Origin: a virus
Reading direction: 5' to 3' (one strand)
IMG/VR virus record: IMGVR_UViG_3300036790_000318
Coordinates: 1 to 41,282 of that record
Length of the DNA: 41,282 nt
Part shown: piece after piece, positions 1 through 6,881 of the stretch
Numbering within the stretch: the stretch's first letter is position 1
Layout of the letters: the number at the start of each line of letters is the position of its first letter
Notes under the pieces: model-generated
Told to the model about the DNA's origin: nothing
Seen by the model: the letters and a program-made list of their open reading frames with translations, nothing else
The model's database searches: none
Made by a program: the position numbers and the translations under genes

Positions 1-127
1 TGTTCAAGCTGGAATTCGAGACTGACAATCCGGCGTTCGAGGCACAAGGTGCTTATGAAATCGGGACGGTTTTGACCAATGTAAGGGCAGCAATCGTGCG
101 TAGAATCTATGGGGCCGACGGCAATCT
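1..127. repeat. Terminal overlap of a circular genome, copy 1
   Basis: These 127 bases are identical to the last 127 bases of the window (41156-41282). Joining the ends restores one uninterrupted 65-residue gene, so the molecule is circular or circularly permuted, with about 41,155 unique bases. The exact length of 127 matches a common assembler k-mer, so I infer an assembly overlap rather than a physical direct terminal repeat. Confidence 0.93.
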
Positions 128-197
128 TATTGCTGGGAGTGGCACGATCCGCGACAGTAACGGCCGCACAATCGGCGCGCGGGAGTATCGGCCATGA
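1..197 (+). CDS. Small hypothetical protein, 3' part (gene crosses the circle junction)
   Basis: The reading frame begins with an ATG at 41155 at the far end of the window and ends with TGA at 195-197, giving 65 residues. The protein starts MFKLEFETDNPAFE and ends IGAREYRP; I recognise no family. It has mixed charge, with no membrane segment and no cysteine cluster. Its stop overlaps the next start as ATGA (194-197), so it belongs to the rightward early operon that begins near 40232. Confidence 0.75.
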   Translation, partial: FKLEFETDNPAFEAQGAYEIGTVLTNVRAAIVRRIYGADGNLIAGSGTIRDSNGRTIGAREYRP

Positions 198-385
198 GCT
201 ACCGAGTCGTTTACGGCGAGACAATGCCAGCATGGGAACGAATCTTTCCGACGATGCGTGAGGCCCGATCCTTTGCCAAAAAACATAAGAGTTTCGGCGA
301 CATCATTTTTAGCGTCAGGAAAGTTGATCCCTATGAAATCTGGCCGCACTCAATAATGGGCGCAATTGAGGCGGAAGAATCGTGA
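194..385 (+). CDS. Small hypothetical protein
   Basis: This encodes 63 residues of unknown function. It starts in an ATGA overlap with the previous stop and ends in a GTGA overlap with the next start. The sequence begins MSYRVVYGETMPAWERIF and has basic and aromatic residues in the middle and an acidic end. It looks like a compact cytoplasmic early phage protein. The overlaps on both sides and the G/C-ending codons support it as real. Confidence 0.7.
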   Translation: MSYRVVYGETMPAWERIFPTMREARSFAKKHKSFGDIIFSVRKVDPYEIWPHSIMGAIEAEES

Positions 386-591
386 GTTACGTCGCCCACC
401 TCTCGCCCTACACGCTGGCGCTGTCCGATAGCGGCATCTGGATCGTCGCGGCGACGCATGGCGGCCGCTGGGCGCCCTTGATGCAAACGCGCGACCGTGG
501 TGCCGCGCTGGCCGAGTACAAGCGCCTGCGGGACGCGTGGTGCGCCGAGCAGCCCGAGCCGCAACCGTATACCGCAAGGGGGATGACATGA
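382..591 (+). CDS. Small hypothetical protein
   Basis: This encodes 69 residues starting from GTG, which overlaps the upstream TGA (GTGA). The first half, including HLSPYTLALSDSGIWIVAA, looks like a small beta-rich domain. The second half (ALAEYKRLRDAW) looks helical. No known family is recognised. The gene ends at TGA 589-591, with a further ATG at 588 that could start the next frame. Confidence 0.6.
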   Translation: MSYVAHLSPYTLALSDSGIWIVAATHGGRWAPLMQTRDRGAALAEYKRLRDAWCAEQPEPQPYTARGMT

Positions 592-761
592 TCGCCCGCT
601 TCTTTCTGCCGTTCCTCGCACTGTTCGGCCTGTTTGCCGTGTTCTGGGCATTCTTGGTGGTGACGCCATGGCCACCGCGCCCGATCCCAAGCTCGCCGAG
701 GCGGCGCAAGGCGTTACGGCGGTATTCCCGAATCAGGTTGGCGCGGACGCCGCGAAGGTGA
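588..761 (+). CDS. Possible single-pass membrane peptide
   Basis: An ATG overlapping the upstream TGA opens a 57-residue frame. Residues 4-27 are strongly hydrophobic (FFLPFLALFGLFAVFWAFLVV), a clear membrane span. The rest is Arg/Pro-rich and reads like a shadow of the better-supported frame at 668-808. The start overlap and the hydrophobic segment argue that at least the first part is translated. A role such as a small holin or inner-membrane effector is only a guess. Confidence 0.5.
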   Translation: MIARFFLPFLALFGLFAVFWAFLVVTPWPPRPIPSSPRRRKALRRYSRIRLARTPRR

Positions 762-808
762 TCCGCGCCCTCGCCCCATCCCAACTATCCGCCAAGACTG
801 GCGACTAA
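668..808 (+). CDS. Small hypothetical protein, out-of-frame overlap with the membrane peptide
   Basis: ATG at 668 opens 46 residues, starting MATAPDPKLAEAAQG and ending PSQLSAKTGD. It lies in the frame next to the membrane peptide at 588-761 and overlaps it by 94 bases. Its Ala/Gly/Val/Asp-rich composition and codon choice fit real coding better than the Arg/Pro-rich tail of the other frame. Its stop overlaps, tail to tail, the end of the leftward ATPase gene by four bases. Function unknown. Confidence 0.5.
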   Translation: MATAPDPKLAEAAQGVTAVFPNQVGADAAKVIRALAPSQLSAKTGD

Positions 809-1701
809 AACGGCGTCTCGAACTCCGGCTCGGGCCAGTTCCGCGCTGGCGCAGCTTCCGCCTCCTCGAACACGCCACCACGCCACTTAAGCTCAACCTT
901 GCCGCCCGAGGCGGCGTAGTTGTTCTTGCGCACCCGCAGCACCCGTTCGTTCGGCTTGTCGTCCGCGTTCTTGGCCGGCATGGTCAGGTACATCATAGAC
1001 CGCACCTCGTTCCGCCAAGCGCGGTTGCCCGCGATGCCGGAGCCCGAGGCGACGCCCTCGTTCGAGGGGTGAAGGGTGAAGATCACCGCGCCCTGTATCT
1101 GGATCGCCAGCCGGCGCAGCATCATGCAATAGGCCGACACTTGCTGGTCGTTGATCTCGTTGCCGCCGAAGGTCTTGCGCGCCGTGTCGAGCACCACGAT
1201 CTGCGCGCCGAAATCCTTCACCTCGGCGACCAGGTTGTGCCATAGCGCCGTGGGCTGCATCCGCCCATCGAAGCGGTTGCCAAAGGAGCAAAGATAGCTG
1301 CCCTGATCGACTCGGCTGGTCAGCATCATGTCGTCGCCCAAATCCGCCATCTCGCAGCCATAGTGCCGGTTGATGTCGGCCTGCCGGATTTGCAGCTCGC
1401 CGATCGCATCCTCGCAGAACATGCCGAACACGCGGACCTGGCGGGTGGGGAAGCCGAGCCACGGCTTGCCGCGCGCGATGGCGGTCATGAGCTGCTGCAC
1501 CAGCAGGGACTTACCGTGCCCGCCGTCGCCCGAGAGCATGGTGACAGTGCCGGTGGCGATGAGCTCGTCCACCATCCACTGTCGGCGCGGAACGGGCTGG
1601 CCATGCCACAGCGCCGGGGTGAAGGCCCGCAGCTCGCTGGCGGTGTCCGGCGTGACGGAGCGGAGCGCGGCGCGCCCGGCACCAGGTGGGATGATGGTCA
1701 T
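805..1701 (-). CDS. RepA-like AAA ATPase (probable replication helicase or loader)
   Basis: This is a 298-residue P-loop ATPase of the RecA/RepA-like (AAA_25) type. Walker A is GDGGHGKS at residues 58-65, and Walker B is IVVLDT at about 168-173. The later stretch TLHPSNEG plus a Gly/Ser-rich turn and an Arg-containing strand (about 209-235) is typical of RepA-type hexameric helicases. In phages and plasmids such proteins open or unwind DNA at the origin, driven by ATP. It is the last gene of the leftward early block and starts in an ATGA overlap with the zinc-ribbon gene. No DNA polymerase or primase is recognised nearby, so it probably feeds the host replisome. Confidence 0.85.
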   Translation of the reverse strand: MTIIPPGAGRAALRSVTPDTASELRAFTPALWHGQPVPRRQWMVDELIATGTVTMLSGDGGHGKSLLVQQLMTAIARGKPWLGFPTRQVRVFGMFCEDAIGELQIRQADINRHYGCEMADLGDDMMLTSRVDQGSYLCSFGNRFDGRMQPTALWHNLVAEVKDFGAQIVVLDTARKTFGGNEINDQQVSAYCMMLRRLAIQIQGAVIFTLHPSNEGVASGSGIAGNRAWRNEVRSMMYLTMPAKNADDKPNERVLRVRKNNYAASGGKVELKWRGGVFEEAEAAPARNWPEPEFETPF

Positions 1702-1898
1702 GGCCGTGTGTCCATGCCCAGCGTGACGTATCCCGCGTTCCTCTTCATGGCCTCCCAGAAGCGTAGCCGGCAGTCCGGGCAGCGGTAGCGCGCGCCTCCC
1801 TTGGGAGTGTTAACGACGAAGTTGCTTGGCTCGCCAATTACGAAGGTGATTAAACACTTACGACACTTCCAACGATCAGGCGGCGGCTCCTCCGACAT
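1698..1898 (-). CDS. Small zinc-ribbon protein
   Basis: This encodes 66 residues with two cysteine knuckles, CRKC near residue 12 and CPDC near residue 40, separated by a beta-rich loop. That is the classic zinc-ribbon layout, which usually binds nucleic acid or protein. It overlaps the upstream gene by 23 bases and the ATPase start by four. Its place just before the RepA-like ATPase suggests an accessory replication role, which is inference. Confidence 0.7.
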   Translation of the reverse strand: MSEEPPPDRWKCRKCLITFVIGEPSNFVVNTPKGGARYRCPDCRLRFWEAMKRNAGYVTLGMDTRP

Positions 1899-2475
1899 CT
1901 TCGCTTCCTCCCTCGATCACGATTTTCGGAATCCGCATCGGGCGCTCCAAGAGCCGCCGCAGTTCCATCGCGTGCTCCATGTCCGCCGCCGCGATGATGT
2001 GAATGTTGAGCAAGAGCTGTTGCCGCTCGGCCGGGTTATGACTCAAGGGGCAGATGCCGACGCCACCCGAGCGCAGCCACGATAGCGGCGTGTCATGCAC
2101 GCGCACCGGCTCGGGGTCGAGAAACTGCGGCGGATAGGCGCCAAGCCATGTCGCGTTGCCGATTCGGAAGTACCAGTCGGGCGATTCGGGGCGCCAGGCG
2201 AGAATGTCCAGCGGATAACCCTCAAATGGCGCGCGTTCCCATTCCGGCGTTTCGGCCTCAAAGATGAATAGACATGGCGTAACGAACAGCCTGGAATGCC
2301 CTTCCGTCGCCCACAGGGCCTCGCCAGACGACAAGTCGGCCATGACCACCCCGATCATGCCCCGCTCGATCATCGCTTCCGGGACGCTGTAATGGGCCAG
2401 GATCGCGCGGTCGGATGGGGACAGCGCCTTGCGCGCTTCCGCCATCTCGCCGGCTAGATCGAAGTGATGGCTCAC
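1876..2475 (-). CDS. Hypothetical protein of the replication block
   Basis: This encodes 199 residues from a GTG start that overlaps the upstream TGA. The N-terminal third is helical and charged. The middle has many Trp, Tyr, Phe and Pro residues (for example SPDWYFRIGNATWLGAYPP), and the C-terminal third is a Leu/Arg-rich helix region (MELRRLLERP). There is no signal peptide, membrane span or nucleotide-binding motif. Co-transcription with the ATPase and RusA suggests a DNA-metabolism role; no family recognised. Confidence 0.7.
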   Translation of the reverse strand: MSHHFDLAGEMAEARKALSPSDRAILAHYSVPEAMIERGMIGVVMADLSSGEALWATEGHSRLFVTPCLFIFEAETPEWERAPFEGYPLDILAWRPESPDWYFRIGNATWLGAYPPQFLDPEPVRVHDTPLSWLRSGGVGICPLSHNPAERQQLLLNIHIIAAADMEHAMELRRLLERPMRIPKIVIEGGSEDVGGAAA

Positions 2476-2768
2476 AGGGAGGCGTCGGGCCAGATGTTCG
2501 CCTTGATCTTGGCCTCGCGTGCGGAGTCTTTGCGGACTACCGTTCCCGCCTCGGTCGGTCGCCCTTGCGCGGCAAGCCGATCCTCGACCCGCGCGCGTCG
2601 CAACTCGTCCGTTATTCGGAGCCGGAAGCGTTGCTGCTCGTCCTCCGGTAACTCATGGAATTGCTTGATGATTGAGCGGGCACGCGGTCCATCGTCGCCG
2701 TAGGGCGCAATGGGCTGTTGCTCTAATTGAGCGTAAGGGATTTTGCCGCTGGGGTTTGCCAAGACCAT
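2472..2768 (-). CDS. Hypothetical charged helical protein
   Basis: This encodes 98 residues. The middle, around HELPEDEQQRFRLRITDELR, is strongly helical and charged; the N-terminus is Pro/Gln-rich. Its stop overlaps the next GTG start. A gap of 131 bases separates it from the RusA gene upstream, and this gap holds a 9-bp inverted repeat. No family recognised; it may be a small DNA-associated accessory protein. Confidence 0.65.
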   Translation of the reverse strand: MVLANPSGKIPYAQLEQQPIAPYGDDGPRARSIIKQFHELPEDEQQRFRLRITDELRRARVEDRLAAQGRPTEAGTVVRKDSAREAKIKANIWPDASL

Positions 2769-2803
2769 GCCGCCCGTCCTCCACGAGTCTCCCGAGAAAA
2801 GAC

Positions 2804-2861
2804 GAGGGCGGCGCCAACAGGGAGGATTGTCGGAGCTAGGCCGCTAAACCTTGCCGCCCTC
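2804..2861. repeat. Inverted repeat with 9-bp arms in the 2769-2899 gap
   Basis: GAGGGCGGC at 2804-2812 is the perfect reverse complement of GCCGCCCTC at 2853-2861, with 40 bases between. It lies in the only gap of the leftward replication block. It could form an RNA hairpin that moderates read-through between the RusA gene and the genes after it. There is no T-run, so it is not a standard intrinsic terminator. Confidence 0.4.
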
Positions 2862-2899
2862 ATCATCACAATGTCACGATCAAGCGCGGCAAACAAGCG

Positions 2900-3259
2900 C
2901 TACTGTGTGGGGATGGTAGTTTCCATCGGCTCGACCGTCACCATGCACCCCTCGACGTCGCCCCAATAGAGATGAATCTCATCGGCAAAGCTGTCGTCCA
3001 CGATCACGCCCATGTGAACCAGGGCATCGGACACGGCCTTGTAAAAATTGTCGAGATCGCCCCGCGAGCGCTGCACCACCAGCTCGGCGCGGTACGGACC
3101 CGCGATTGGGGTCCGTACCTGCCCGACGCGCTGTACCATGATCATCTTGTACGCCTCGGCCCGCCAAGCCTTATAGGCCGGCGTCGGGATGCGCAGGCGG
3201 CCCTTGGTCAAAAACAGGTTATTGACGCTCGGCGGGCGCGGCAGGCGGAATGTGCTCAC
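2900..3259 (-). CDS. rusA: RusA-like Holliday junction resolvase
   Basis: RusA-family endonucleases cut four-way DNA junctions as dimers using clustered aspartates. Here I see the PPSVNN motif near the N-terminus, then RGDLDNFYKAVSDAL and IVDDS, which supply the family's acidic residues. I place the start at GTG 3259, because it forms a GTGA overlap with the repressor gene and gives 119 residues, the usual RusA length. The open frame runs further upstream, but that stretch is Arg-rich shadow. It probably resolves recombination or packaging intermediates made by the YqaJ/Bet pair. Confidence 0.85.
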   Translation of the reverse strand: MSTFRLPRPPSVNNLFLTKGRLRIPTPAYKAWRAEAYKMIMVQRVGQVRTPIAGPYRAELVVQRSRGDLDNFYKAVSDALVHMGVIVDDSFADEIHLYWGDVEGCMVTVEPMETTIPTQ

Positions 3260-3564
3260 TCCGCCTCGGCGGTTTCCTGCTCGACTTCGAAACCATCGTC
3301 GGCGGGCGGCATGTCGTACCAATCGAGGCACTGGCGGATCGTCACCTCGCCGCCCGTGACCTCCTCGATGCGTTTCAGGGTTTTGATGTTTGGCAGCCTA
3401 GGCTTGTCGCCGTCATGCTGCTGCCGGACCAGCGGGTCGAGCATCAGGTAGAGCGTGCGGTAGTCGAATTTGTGCAGCCGCGCAAAGGAGTAGACCCGCA
3501 GGCGCTTGCCGCTCGGCAGGGCCTGGCGTTCGATCCAAGCCAGTAGAGGATGTTTGGGACGCAT
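3256..3564 (-). CDS. Cro/CI-like helix-turn-helix regulator
   Basis: This encodes 102 residues. The stretch PNIKTLKRIEEVTGGEVTI resembles the C-terminal part of a Cro/XRE-type helix-turn-helix, in which a helix is followed by the 'T-G-G-x-V-T' turn. The tail is acidic. It is the first gene of the leftward block and sits beside a divergent promoter region with a perfect palindrome (3596-3610). I infer that it binds that operator and controls both early directions. It lacks the peptidase domain of a full CI repressor, so it is more Cro-like. Confidence 0.7.
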   Translation of the reverse strand: MRPKHPLLAWIERQALPSGKRLRVYSFARLHKFDYRTLYLMLDPLVRQQHDGDKPRLPNIKTLKRIEEVTGGEVTIRQCLDWYDMPPADDGFEVEQETAEAE

Positions 3565-3595
3565 GCCGAACCATACCGATTAATTTTCCATCCTA

Positions 3596-3610
3596 CAACA
3601 ATAATTGTTG
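3596..3610. promoter_or_regulatory. Perfect 15-bp palindrome, candidate operator
   Basis: CAACAAT-A-ATTGTTG is a perfect inverted repeat with 7-bp arms around one central base. It overlaps the -35 box of the rightward promoter (TTGACA at 3608-3613) and lies about 30 bases upstream of the leftward regulator start. This is the expected place for a Cro-like dimer to bind and control both directions. Related half-sites (ACAATAAT) lie upstream of the promoter at 40158. Confidence 0.65.
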
Positions 3611-3637
3611 ACAGGGAGGGGGAGGCTATGGTAATTT
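3608..3637 (+). promoter_or_regulatory. Rightward early promoter for the recombination block
   Basis: A perfect -35 box TTGACA (3608-3613) is followed 18 bases later by a weaker -10 box TAATTT (3632-3637). The first gene starts at 3660 after a GGAG-like ribosome site. The -35 box overlaps the 15-bp palindrome, so a bound repressor would block it. TAATTTTCCATC (3581-3592) and TAATTTCCATC (3632-3642) also form an imperfect direct repeat flanking the palindrome. Confidence 0.6.
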
Positions 3638-3659
3638 CCATCATATCACAGGAGCGGCC

Positions 3660-3881
3660 ATGCTGGATCAATGGTGGAGGGCGCAAATGGTGGGTGAGAT
3701 CGTGCTGGTGACGCCCGGCGGCAAGACCTTCACGGCATTCGGCGAGCCGTTCAGCGCGGGCGAGGTGGTCGGCGGTTTCATCGTCGATCATGTCGAGGGC
3801 CGCACATGCTGGCTGCGCCTGCCGCAAACCAAGTTCGAGGAGGACGCCCATGCAGCTTGGCTTAACCGCAGCCGCTCTTGA
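3660..3881 (+). CDS. Small hypothetical protein, first gene of the recombination block
   Basis: This encodes 73 residues of a compact beta-rich protein with several Gly and Val residues (VGEIVLVTPGGKTFTAFGEPF) and a Trp-rich start (MLDQWWRAQ). It is preceded by GGAG, about six bases before the ATG. It overlaps the YqaJ-like gene by 32 bases. No family recognised; its place just before a nuclease and an annealase suggests an early regulatory or accessory role. Confidence 0.65.
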   Translation: MLDQWWRAQMVGEIVLVTPGGKTFTAFGEPFSAGEVVGGFIVDHVEGRTCWLRLPQTKFEEDAHAAWLNRSRS

Positions 3882-4647
3882 GGAGCGACGCAAGGGGATC
3901 GGGGGCAGCGATGTGCCCAAGATCGTCGCGGGGGAATGGCATGCGCTGTGGTTGGACAAGACCAAGCGCAGCGAGCCGGAGGACCTGTCCCGCGTCCTAC
4001 CGGTCCAGCTTGGCAGCGCGACCGAGGCGTTCAACCTCTATTGGTTCGAGCTGATGGGCCACGGCAGCGTGTCGTGCCAGGGCGTACCTCGCATCCACGA
4101 GCAGCACAAGTTCCTGCGCTGCACGCTGGACGGCCTAGCGGATTTCCCCGGTGCCAAGGCACGCGTGATTCAGTGCAAGCACGTCAGCGGTCGGCAGCCC
4201 TTCGAGGAGGTGATTGCGCGGTATGCGCCGCAGGTCTGCCACGAAATGATCGTGTGCGGCCTCTCGCGCGGCGTCCTCTCGGTGCTGATTGGAACCGACC
4301 GGTTCGAGGTCGCGGAACTGGAGCTGGACCCGTTCTACGCCTCGGATTATGTCGAGCGCTGCGCCGAGTTCTGGGGCTACGTCGAGCGCGACGAGCCGCC
4401 GCCGCAGGGCGCGCCGCTGCCTGTCCCGCCGCCGGTGGAGAAGTTCCGCACGGTCTCGATGGAGGGCAACAACGCCTTCGCCGATGCGGCGGCGCGGTGG
4501 CTCGCCAACAAGGGGCCTGCCGCTGCGTTCGACCTCGCGGTGAGGGACATTAAGGCACTGGTCGAGCCGGACGTGGGGATGGCGACAGGGTATGGGCTGG
4601 CGGTGAAGCGCGACAAACGCGGCCTGAGCATCAAGGGGCTGGGATGA
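3850..4647 (+). CDS. YqaJ-like viral recombinase/exonuclease
   Basis: This encodes 265 residues starting at the ATG at 3850, which fits the family better than the upstream in-frame ATG at 3790. The N-terminal RRKGIGGSDV is the hallmark of the YqaJ/lambda-exonuclease fold. Downstream come TLDGLAD (candidate Asp ligand near residue 94) and VIQCKHV (near 107-112). In this fold the last motif normally reads (D/E)-x-K; here the Glu is replaced by Gln, which is unusual. These enzymes degrade one DNA strand to make substrate for the annealase encoded just downstream. The C-terminal 60 residues are extra and helical. Confidence 0.8.
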   Translation: MQLGLTAAALEERRKGIGGSDVPKIVAGEWHALWLDKTKRSEPEDLSRVLPVQLGSATEAFNLYWFELMGHGSVSCQGVPRIHEQHKFLRCTLDGLADFPGAKARVIQCKHVSGRQPFEEVIARYAPQVCHEMIVCGLSRGVLSVLIGTDRFEVAELELDPFYASDYVERCAEFWGYVERDEPPPQGAPLPVPPPVEKFRTVSMEGNNAFADAAARWLANKGPAAAFDLAVRDIKALVEPDVGMATGYGLAVKRDKRGLSIKGLG

Positions 4648-4766
4648 CGACCGGCATTATGTTGGGGGCGCTAATCGGCGTCTTTTCCGTCATAGCTCTG
4701 GATATTGGCGCCATCGTCAGATGTCTGCGTCGCATTGCGGAAGCGTTGGAGAGAAAGAATGGCTGA
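4644..4766 (+). CDS. Small single-pass membrane protein between nuclease and annealase
   Basis: This encodes 40 residues. It starts in an ATGA overlap with the YqaJ stop and ends overlapping the Bet start by eight bases. Residues 5-26 ([21 protein letters not shown]) form one membrane span, followed by a basic amphipathic tail ([13 protein letters not shown]). The tight coupling on both sides supports translation. Function unknown. Confidence 0.55.
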   Translation: MTTGIMLGALIGVFSVIALDIGAIVRCLRRIAEALERKNG

Positions 4767-5727
4767 GGTCAAAACCAAAACGGGCGAGACGATTGACATG
4801 ACCACGGGCGAGATTCTGCCGGGGCATGCGCTGGCGACGTTCAATCCGACCGCCGAGCAGGTCAAGCTGATCAAGGAAACGATCTGCCGTGGCGCCTCGC
4901 AGCAGGAACTGGAACTATTCCTCTACCAGTGCAAGCGCACCGGCCTCGACCCGCTGGCCCGCCAAGCTTACGCGGTGAAACGGTGGGACTCGGCGCTGGG
5001 TCGCGAGGCTATGACGATCCAGACCGGCATCGACGGCTTCCGTCTCATTGCCGAGCGGTCGGGCAAGTATGCAGGGCAGGTTGGCCCGGACTGGTGTGGC
5101 GATGATGGCATGTGGGGCGATGTGTGGTTGGCGAAGGAGCCGCCGGCCGCCGCGCGCGTTGGCGTGCTGCGGGTTGATTTCCGTGAGCCGCTCTATGCCG
5201 TTGCCCGGTTCTCGACCTACGCGCAGAAGAAGAAGGACGGCGGCCTGACCTCGTTTTGGTCCAAGATGCCGGACCTGATGATCTCGAAGGTGGCGGAGGC
5301 GCTGGCGCTGCGGCGGGCATTCCCGCAGGAACTGTCTGGCCTCTACACCAGCGACGAGATGGACCAAGCCAGTAATGGTGCGGAGGACGCGTCGGCGGCC
5401 GCGCGCAATGTGGCGCCCCTCCCTTCGGCAGCGCCCACAGCTCCAGTATCGCCTCCGGCTGGCGCCGCGCCGACTTCTACTTCCGCTGGCGATAAGCACC
5501 CACGCTATGCCGAGGCGGCGAAGGCATACGAGACGATCAAAGGCATGCTCGCCATGGCGCCGACGCTGGCCGCGCTCAGCAATACCATCGCGGACCATGG
5601 TGAGGAGTTGGCGCTGATCAAGGACGTGAAGGCGGACAGATATGACAAGCTGATGGAGATGGCGACGAAGCGCGAGGCCATGCTGCAAGAGGAAGCGCCC
5701 GAGTTCGAGCGGGAGATCGTGCCGTGA
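4759..5727 (+). CDS. bet: Phage recombination protein Bet (RecT/Bet single-strand annealase)
   Basis: This encodes 322 residues, taking the ATG at 4759 ([11 protein letters not shown]). Residues 35-90 match the Bet family closely: [20 protein letters not shown], then [18 protein letters not shown], and a later [15 protein letters not shown]-like helix (here [20 protein letters not shown]). Bet proteins coat single-stranded DNA and anneal it to a complementary strand, working with an exonuclease, here the YqaJ-like protein. After the core there is a Pro/Ala/Thr-rich linker, then a helical C-terminal domain of about 80 residues. The pair forms a Red-like recombination system. Confidence 0.9.
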   Translation: MAEVKTKTGETIDMTTGEILPGHALATFNPTAEQVKLIKETICRGASQQELELFLYQCKRTGLDPLARQAYAVKRWDSALGREAMTIQTGIDGFRLIAERSGKYAGQVGPDWCGDDGMWGDVWLAKEPPAAARVGVLRVDFREPLYAVARFSTYAQKKKDGGLTSFWSKMPDLMISKVAEALALRRAFPQELSGLYTSDEMDQASNGAEDASAAARNVAPLPSAAPTAPVSPPAGAAPTSTSAGDKHPRYAEAAKAYETIKGMLAMAPTLAALSNTIADHGEELALIKDVKADRYDKLMEMATKREAMLQEEAPEFEREIVP

Positions 5728-5867
5728 CTTGGGAGCGTGTCATGCTCATCGGCTGCGTCATCTGCATCATCGCGGCGATGATCAGAATTGCGACCTATCG
5801 CAAGGAAATCGACGACCTGAAGTGGCAGAACAATTTCCTGCGGAACGACCGTGGCCGCGATCGATGA
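5724..5867 (+). CDS. Small single-pass membrane protein
   Basis: GTG at 5724 overlaps the Bet stop (GTGA) and opens 47 residues. Residues 5-22 ([18 protein letters not shown]) span a membrane. The rest is charged and helical ([18 protein letters not shown]), like a short coiled coil facing the cytoplasm. It overlaps the next gene by 17 bases. It resembles the small membrane protein at 4644-4766 in size and topology, but not in sequence. Confidence 0.55.
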   Translation: MTWERVMLIGCVICIIAAMIRIATYRKEIDDLKWQNNFLRNDRGRDR

Positions 5868-6177
5868 TTTCCTGGCCGAATACGGAGCGGCGCTCCACGA
5901 GCAAGCCAAGCTCGTCGTCGAGGCCGAGCATCAGGAGCATATGCGCAAGGTCGTGCTGGCCGAGGTCGCGGTCGAGATCGGCGGTGCCGTTGCGTCGGCT
6001 GAGAACCGCGCTAGGGCCAGCGAGCGCTACCAGCAGCAGCTTGAGGTGATGCGCGCCGCACGCGCCGCTGCCGAGACAGCGCGGGCTAAGGTTACGCACC
6101 TTGCGGCGCGGCTTGAAGTGTGGCGCACGAAGTCAGCCGATCAGCGCGAGAAGCTGAAACATCAAGGAGGATACTGA
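5851..6177 (+). CDS. Coiled-coil hypothetical protein
   Basis: This encodes 108 residues from GTG 5851. It is almost entirely Ala/Glu/Arg-rich helix with heptad-like spacing from residue 10 to 100 (for example RARASERYQQQLEVMRAAR). No enzyme motif is visible. It is coupled to the genes on both sides. A structural or DNA-associated accessory of the recombination module is possible, but this is inference. Confidence 0.65.
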   Translation: MAAIDDFLAEYGAALHEQAKLVVEAEHQEHMRKVVLAEVAVEIGGAVASAENRARASERYQQQLEVMRAARAAAETARAKVTHLAARLEVWRTKSADQREKLKHQGGY

Positions 6178-6389
6178 TGCGCGAAATTCACGGCATTGCT
6201 GACGCAAAGAGAGTGATGATGGTTGGTCAGACAGACGATACCGCTGTGACAGTCAGCGACGGAGCCAACGTCATTTTTCTGTCCATTCCGGCGGAGAAGA
6301 CGGTCGGCTTAACACCGGAACAGGCCAGATTTATTGCGAAGCAATTGATCGAGGCGGCGTGTCGGAAAGACCCGAAAAATGTCAGATGA
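6177..6389 (+). CDS. Small hypothetical protein
   Basis: This encodes 70 residues. I chose ATG 6177 over the upstream frame because a strong ribosome site, AAGGAGG, lies at 6164-6170, and the start overlaps the previous stop. The middle is beta-rich (TVSDGANVIFLSIPA) and the end is a helix (LTPEQARFIAKQLIEAA). This layout recurs in small phage proteins of unknown function. Confidence 0.7.
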   Translation: MREIHGIADAKRVMMVGQTDDTAVTVSDGANVIFLSIPAEKTVGLTPEQARFIAKQLIEAACRKDPKNVR

Positions 6390-6621
6390 GAAGCCGATCA
6401 CTGGCTATGCCCGCGTGACGACGGCGCGCGGGCTCGTGGTGGACGTGCAGCTTATCTCCCCCTTCCTCATGTGGTGGAAGGAGATGCGCGCGGACGGTGG
6501 CATTATCCTGGTGCAAGGCGCGGTGCCGTTTCACGCCATCGACACGATCCAGTTTTCGCAGACGCCGTTTCCGCCGATTCAGCAATCTATCGGCGGCATG
6601 GCCCCACAGGGTAGCGCATGA
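6379..6621 (+). CDS. Small hypothetical protein
   Basis: This encodes 80 residues, overlapping its upstream neighbour by 11 bases and its downstream neighbour by four (ATGA). It is beta-rich with aromatic residues (FLMWWKEMRADGGIILVQGAVPF). It has no predicted signal, membrane span or metal site. The rightward operon continues through it without a gap. Confidence 0.65.
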   Translation: MSDEKPITGYARVTTARGLVVDVQLISPFLMWWKEMRADGGIILVQGAVPFHAIDTIQFSQTPFPPIQQSIGGMAPQGSA

Positions 6622-6881
6622 TGACCGAGGAAGAAGCGAAAACCAAATGGTGCCCGGATGTGCGCTTGCGCAGCGCCGGCGAATTTCCCGCATACAATCG
6701 CGTCCAGGATTTGGGCGCACCCTTTCCGCATGCTCTATTCCCGAATGCCGCATCCTGCATCGGCTCGGCCTGCATGGCATGGCGTGCAACCGACAATGCC
6801 AAGCAAAAATCGCTGCCAGATGGTGCATCGCCGCCGGTTTTCGTGGCTGCTGGCTATTGCGGCCGCGCAGGTAAGCCATGA
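6618..6881 (+). CDS. Small Cys-containing phage protein (MTEEEAKTKWCP type)
   Basis: This encodes 87 residues. The start MMTEEEAKTKWCP and the later CIGSACMAWR and GYCGRAGKP match a pattern I know from many phages of Proteobacteria, in which a short protein carries Cys residues in WCP, C-x4-C-x-AW and GYCG motifs. Its function is not established; the cysteines could bind a metal. It is coupled by ATGA overlaps to both neighbours. Confidence 0.7.
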   Translation: MMTEEEAKTKWCPDVRLRSAGEFPAYNRVQDLGAPFPHALFPNAASCIGSACMAWRATDNAKQKSLPDGASPPVFVAAGYCGRAGKP

